Shown: positions 13,629-16,273 of the stretch, in pieces
Position numbering within the stretch: the stretch's first letter is position 1
Layout: the number at the start of each line of letters is the position of its first letter
Assembly (NCBI GenBank): GCA_003152255.1
Contig: PLZT01000279.1
Coordinates: 1-16,273 of the forward strand
Source of the DNA: Methylocystaceae bacterium
GTDB taxonomy: Bacteria; Pseudomonadota; Alphaproteobacteria; Rhizobiales; Beijerinckiaceae
Length of the DNA: 16,273 nucleotides
Direction: 5' to 3'
Notes under the pieces: generated by a model
Told to the model about the DNA's origin: nothing
Database searches by the model: none
What the model saw: only the letters and a program-made list of their open reading frames with translations
Position numbers and translations under genes: made by a program

Positions 13629-14135
13629 CGTCTTCGTCGCGGTCCGGGTGAGGGAGAGATTGAAGATCTGGTCCGCCTGCTGGCGGGCCACCGCCGCCTC
13701 GTAAAGCGGACGCATCTCCACGTTCGGCTTCAGCCGGGCGAAGGCTTGGCAAAGCGTCTTGGGATCCTGCGCCGTGAACAAGGCCCGCCGCACGCGCCCG
13801 CGATAGCCGAGATGGTCGAGGATTTCCTGACCGATCAGTTGGCCCTCGCGATCGCAATCGGTCGCCAGGATGACGTCGTCGCAGGTCTTGAGCGCCGCGG
13901 CGATGGCCTTAAGTTTCACCGGCTTGTTGCCGCCGGCAGCCGGGCGCGTCGGATAGAGCCCGTCCGGCTTGAGGACGACGCAGGACCAGCTCTTCCAGGC
14001 GGCATTGACCTCCTCGGGCTCTGCCAGCCGCAGCAGATGGCCCTCGGCGGGCAGGATCTGTCCGAACCGCGCGCCAAAGGCGGCCAGGAGATCCTTCGCC
14101 TGGCTCGCCTTTTCCGTAATGATCAATGTCGCCAT
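13629..14135 (-). pseudogene. DNA topoisomerase III (TopB-like), N-terminal fragment
   Basis: Type IA topoisomerase III relaxes and decatenates DNA. The first 169 codons are intact Toprim domain: LIITEKASQAKDL with Glu8, GNKPVKLKAI, then ATDCDREGQLIG with Asp93/Asp95/Glu97, and the post-Toprim stretch YEAAVARQQADQIFNLSLTR. The similarity ends at TATKT (base 13629), where the IS630 fragment begins. The open frame runs on to 13371, but only by translating IS630 and IS256 sequence antisense. The catalytic Tyr domain and the remaining ~450-500 residues are gone. Such topoisomerases are often carried on integrative conjugative elements and plasmids. The start at 14133-14135 has no strong ribosome binding site. 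Confidence 0.85.
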
Positions 14136-14301
14136 GGTTCACGCCGAATCGAATGGTGATCTCAGCGTAGTCCATTGGTTGGAACAAATAAAGAACACAT
14201 CGACCGGCGACGGCCCGAAACCGTCGAAGTCGCTGGAGGGATTCTCTTCCGGGGCCATGCACCACAACGGCCCAGCGTATGTGGAGCGCCAAGTGCTAAC
14301 G

Positions 14302-14322
14302 CCCGAGGGCTGGTCCTTCGGG
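14302..14322 (-). terminator. imperfect hairpin downstream of the cytochrome gene
   Basis: CCCGAAGG and CCCTCGGG pair imperfectly (one bulge) 9 bases past the cytochrome stop on the minus strand, with no T tract. It may mark the transcript end, but support is weak. Confidence 0.35.
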
Positions 14323-14330
14323 ACGAGATC

Positions 14331-14660
14331 CTATTTCCTGGCGAGACCCACGATATAGGCGGCGACGGAATCGATCTCTTCAGGGCTCAGTATGATGTTC
14401 GGCATTGTCGGATGCGAAGAACGGAGGAACACCTTGATCGCGAGTTCGTTCGTCGACGGCATGCGACTGATGTCCAAGAAACTCGGCGCGACGGGTTTCG
14501 GACTTTGGGGCGAGGCCGCCGATCCAATCTGATGACATGCGCTGCATGTCGTCTCGGCGAGATGTCGACCCACAGATGGATCAACCGATTGTGCGCTGGC
14601 GGGAGGCAAGAGGGCAATCGAGACAATGAGGGCCGTCGGCATGGTCATGAATTTCGCCAT
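14331..14660 (-). CDS. small periplasmic c-type cytochrome
   Basis: The 109-residue product has an export signal (residues 1-23, hydrophobic TALIVSIALLPP, cleavage after ASA). One haem site follows, CSACH at 39-43, with His43 as axial ligand and a probable Met86 ligand in HPTMPN. The C-terminal LSPEEIDSVAAYIVGL is the usual last helix of class I cytochromes c. The ATG at 14658-14660 is chosen because GGAG lies seven bases upstream and the signal peptide starts there; the frame is open 139 codons further with no homologous content. It carries electrons in the periplasm. The partner cannot be named. The closest general type is a small cytochrome c-551/c-552-like protein. Confidence 0.88.
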   Translation of the reverse strand: MAKFMTMPTALIVSIALLPPASAQSVDPSVGRHLAETTCSACHQIGSAASPQSPKPVAPSFLDISRMPSTNELAIKVFLRSSHPTMPNIILSPEEIDSVAAYIVGLARK

Positions 14661-14840
14661 CGACTGTCTCCAAGAGTCAGCAAGATCAGCTTGAGATATA
14701 GCCCGGCAATCCCCAGATGGTAAGAGGCGCGACGAAACGATTTGCTTGATTTGGCGTGCGGGTGGAGGGTCGGTGGTTTTGATCGCCCGCCGGCGGGCGA
14801 AAGAGTCTGCGATCGACATCTTCGACCACGGGAGGCCACC

Positions 14841-15071
14841 ATGAGTTGGAAGCCCGAAGTTCAGACCGATCTCGCCGGCCAATGGCATGGCAATGGATTG
14901 CGTTTCTTGACGCATAAAGAGGCTGAAGCCACGGCGCGCAACCTGATGAGGCGCTGGCTCTCGGTTCGCTCGACTCGCGCGATCGAGTGCGGAGATCCCG
15001 TCGACTACAGATATTTCGAAGGAAGTCTCAAAGCCGCGCATGCTTTCAGCCTCCAGCCTCCAACTTCCTGA
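14841..15071 (+). CDS. short conserved-looking hypothetical protein (76 aa)
   Basis: GGAGG five bases before the ATG at 14841 fixes the start; the frame is open upstream to 14742 without such a site. The product begins MSWKPEVQTDLAGQWHGNGL, continues RFLTHKEAEATARNLMRRW and then STRAIECGDPVDYRYFEG. Short proteins of this pattern (start plus WHGN-L-F-T--EAE and V-Y--) are familiar from alphaproteobacterial genomes as uncharacterised proteins. It is divergent from the cytochrome gene with 180 bases between them. The last ~15 residues may be unrelated to the conserved part. Confidence 0.75.
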   Translation: MSWKPEVQTDLAGQWHGNGLRFLTHKEAEATARNLMRRWLSVRSTRAIECGDPVDYRYFEGSLKAAHAFSLQPPTS

Positions 15072-15320
15072 TCTCATCGCCAGCGCCGACGTCGCTGTTT
15101 ATTGTGCACAGGAGCCTGGTCGCGAACGAGAAGATGGGCCATTGGCCGGCGACTCGGGGAGAGTTTCGCGTGATGCTGGACGGTTAGCTCAGCAGCCGAA
15201 ACGGCGCGCCAAGCGGACGAGCGACTATCCGCCTGACGCGGATTTCGCGCAACGATGGGTCTGCGGCGCCGGAAAATCGCGCGCGGATGTTCGCCGATTT
15301 GAAGGCGCCTCGCTTCAAAC

Positions 15321-15347
15321 AAGAAAAAGGCCGCCGCGAACGGCGAC
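15321..15347 (-). terminator. rho-independent terminator of cspA
   Basis: On the minus strand GTCGCCG-TTCG-CGGCGGC forms a 7-bp stem (one G-U pair) capped by a stable UUCG tetraloop, followed by CTTTTTCTT. It lies 50 bases past the cspA stop. It is a textbook terminator. Confidence 0.92.
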
Positions 15348-15397
15348 CCTTCGCCTATCGACGGATCGCGACGGAAAGCAGCGGCGATCAGCGTGTC

Positions 15398-15607
15398 TCA
15401 GATTTCCTTGAGCTGATCGGCGGAGGCCTTGCCGGTGCGCTGATCCTTGGCAATCTCGTAGCTCACCTTCTGGCCTTCGCGCAGATCGCGCAGGCCGGCG
15501 CGCTCGACCGCGCTGATATGAACGAAAACGTCCGTGCCACCATCATCGGGCTGGATGAAGCCGAAGCCTTTTTGACCATTGAACCATTTCACAATTCCGG
15601 TAGCCAT
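15398..15607 (-). CDS. cspA: CspA-family cold shock protein
   Basis: The 69-residue single-domain protein binds single-stranded nucleic acid and melts RNA structure. RNP1 is KGFGFI (residues 13-18) and RNP2 is VFVHI (27-31), with the surface aromatics Trp8 and Phe9. Length is standard. The start has GGAGAG five bases upstream. It has its own terminator and a structured leader in which that GGAGAG is base-paired (see 15613-15678), suggesting post-transcriptional control. The -35/-10 promoter is not clear by eye. Many Alphaproteobacteria have several csp genes, so the symbol denotes the family rather than a specific paralog. Confidence 0.95.
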   Translation of the reverse strand: MATGIVKWFNGQKGFGFIQPDDGGTDVFVHISAVERAGLRDLREGQKVSYEIAKDQRTGKASADQLKEI

Positions 15608-15612
15608 TTCAT

Positions 15613-15678
15613 CTCTCCAAACATAGTTTAGAAGCTGGCCCGCATACGCGGGGCCGGGTCGATCGATGTTTGGAAGAG
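15613..15678 (-). promoter_or_regulatory. cspA leader stem that sequesters the ribosome binding site
   Basis: In the minus-strand RNA CUCUUCCAAACAU (15678-15666) pairs with AUGUUUGGAGAG (15624-15613): nine contiguous pairs, a one-base bulge, then three more. The 3' arm contains the Shine-Dalgarno GGAGAG, five bases before the ATG. The enclosed loop carries a second GC-rich hairpin (GGCCCCGC-GUAU-GCGGGCC, about 15655-15637). This layout is expected of a translational switch or RNA thermosensor. The pairing is seen directly; regulation is inferred. Confidence 0.65.
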
Positions 15679-15682
15679 GTCG

Positions 15683-15961
15683 TCAGCGGCTTCGTTTCCA
15701 AAGCAAGTCCAAGTCGTCAGGCCGAAAATCGATAGGCAGAAGATAGGGACACGCAAAGCCGAATGCAACGCCAAACCACCCGCGAGTGTGCCCGCTGCCC
15801 TCGCCTTGAATGTGGAGGCGGTCCCGCGGCGCTAAAATCACTCCCTTTTCCCAAATCTTGCAGGACCCTGCCATCGCTCTGTCCCGCTTTTGGAATTTCC
15901 GCACACAAGCCGAACAAATGTCGTCCGAATCGGGGCTCCACGATTCGGGTAACGAACCCAT
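15683..15961 (-). CDS. doubtful ORF, hypothetical (92 aa)
   Basis: The minus strand has an open frame starting MGSLPESWSPDSDDICSACV and ending YLLPIDFRPDDLDLLWKRSR. The C-terminal part looks protein-like (GHTRGWFGVAFGFACPYLLP). However, codon use is not clearly GC-biased at third positions, overlapping frames on both strands are also open, and there is no good ribosome binding site. No family is recognised. The cspA promoter probably lies in or near its 3' end. The 429 bases from 15680 to 16108 otherwise hold no supported gene. Confidence 0.3.
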   Translation of the reverse strand: MGSLPESWSPDSDDICSACVRKFQKRDRAMAGSCKIWEKGVILAPRDRLHIQGEGSGHTRGWFGVAFGFACPYLLPIDFRPDDLDLLWKRSR

Positions 15962-16069
15962 GTCCGATCCGTTAACGGGCGCGTGGCGTCGCCTCGAATG
16001 CTTCGGGCATCCGCCAAACGAGACAACAAGTTGGAAAGTTCCGACGCCTTGCGCCGCTCGAACGAGAGA

Positions 16070-16087
16070 GGAGCCGCGTACGGCTCC
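16070..16087 (-). terminator. hairpin downstream of fae
   Basis: GGAGCCG and CGGCTCC pair perfectly around a 4-base loop, 21 bases after the fae stop. On the minus strand it is followed by TCTCTCG, not a T tract; on the plus strand CCCCGGATTTTT follows. It probably ends fae transcription. Confidence 0.6.
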
Positions 16088-16108
16088 CCCCGGATTTTTG
16101 GCTTAGCT

Positions 16109-16273
16109 TTAGTGGGCGGCGAAGGGATGCTTGGCGTCGTTGCGCTTGGCGACGACTTCGGCGGCCTTCGGCTCGCCCTTGATGGCGCGGGCGAGAGCTT
16201 CCTTGGTGGCCTGATAGTTGTAGTCCTGGATCTTGGTGTCGTCGCTGGCGTCCCAGTGAATGAACACGCCGAC
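16109..16273 (-). CDS. fae: formaldehyde-activating enzyme, C-terminal part (cut by window edge)
   Basis: Fae condenses formaldehyde with tetrahydromethanopterin to methylene-H4MPT, the first step of formaldehyde oxidation in methylotrophs. Only the last 54 residues are present of about 170: [20 protein letters not shown], then [20 protein letters not shown] and a terminal KHPFAAH. The VGVFIHW segment and the HPFAA end are characteristic of Fae. The frame is intact to the stop at 16109-16111 and codon use is strongly GC-biased, as expected of an abundant enzyme. The start lies beyond the right edge. Fae-like paralogs exist, but the closeness to classical Fae tails favours true fae. Confidence 0.9.
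   Translation of the reverse strand, partial: VGVFIHWDASDDTKIQDYNYQATKEALARAIKGEPKAAEVVAKRNDAKHPFAAH

Noticed and set aside
13227..14159. A 310-codon open frame on the plus strand
   Set aside because: Most of it is antisense to the Toprim domain of the topoisomerase. Only the 46-codon IS630 segment inside it is meaningful.
14426..14450. A second GGAAC-N16-CGTT match on the plus strand
   Set aside because: It lies inside and antisense to the cytochrome coding region, with no gene start close downstream, so a chance match is the better explanation.
15287..15631. A 114-codon open frame on the plus strand
   Set aside because: It is antisense to cspA and its terminator, with no family match.
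1..16273. CRISPR arrays, tRNA and rRNA genes
   Set aside because: I saw no regularly spaced direct repeats with unique spacers, no cloverleaf-like sequence with a CCA end, and no rRNA signature.

Overview
The window looks like chromosomal DNA of a methylotrophic alphaproteobacterium, most likely a type II methanotroph of the Methylocystis/Methylosinus kind. The best evidence is the C-terminus of formaldehyde-activating enzyme (fae) cut by the right edge. It is supported by a NepR/PhyR general stress response pair, a GapR-family gene and an ATP-type PEP carboxykinase, and by GC-rich coding. The genus is an inference.

Layout. 1-2300 holds a tyrosine-recombinase remnant, a 5'-truncated tonB, a short-chain dehydrogenase and a frameshifted IS1595-type transposase. 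2330-3538 is a single-pass membrane protein of unknown function. 4219-6222 is a regulatory block: a gapR-like gene split by a one-base shift, then nepR (minus) divergent from phyR (plus), with a perfect GGAAC-N16-CGTT EcfG-type promoter reading toward nepR. No ecfG or PhyR kinase gene lies in the window. 6500-10560 is an accessory island of small plasmid- or phage-like genes and gene fragments: an intact SRAP-domain protein whose only sensible start codon is ATT, two small membrane proteins, several hypotheticals, an IS5 remnant, the tail of an XRE-type regulator joined by ATGA overlap to a frameshifted small gene, and two divergent copies of one short coding fragment. 10734-10907 is a dense array of TGTAAC/GTTACA motifs in a region without genes. 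11267-13185 carries a small hypothetical gene and pckA. 13276-14135 is a junction of an IS256 tail, an IS630 piece and a decapitated topoisomerase III. 14331-16273 returns to core-like genes: a small periplasmic cytochrome c, a short conserved-looking protein, a cold-shock protein whose leader can fold its own ribosome binding site into a long stem, and fae.

How the parts relate. PhyR and NepR form the partner switch that frees the EcfG sigma factor under stress, and the promoter in front of nepR implies feedback from that sigma factor. PckA (gluconeogenesis from C4 acids) and Fae (formaldehyde capture on tetrahydromethanopterin) fit one-carbon growth. The island between the regulatory block and pckA shows heavy decay. 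Several reading-frame breaks are single-base changes, so sequencing error has to be separated from real pseudogenization.
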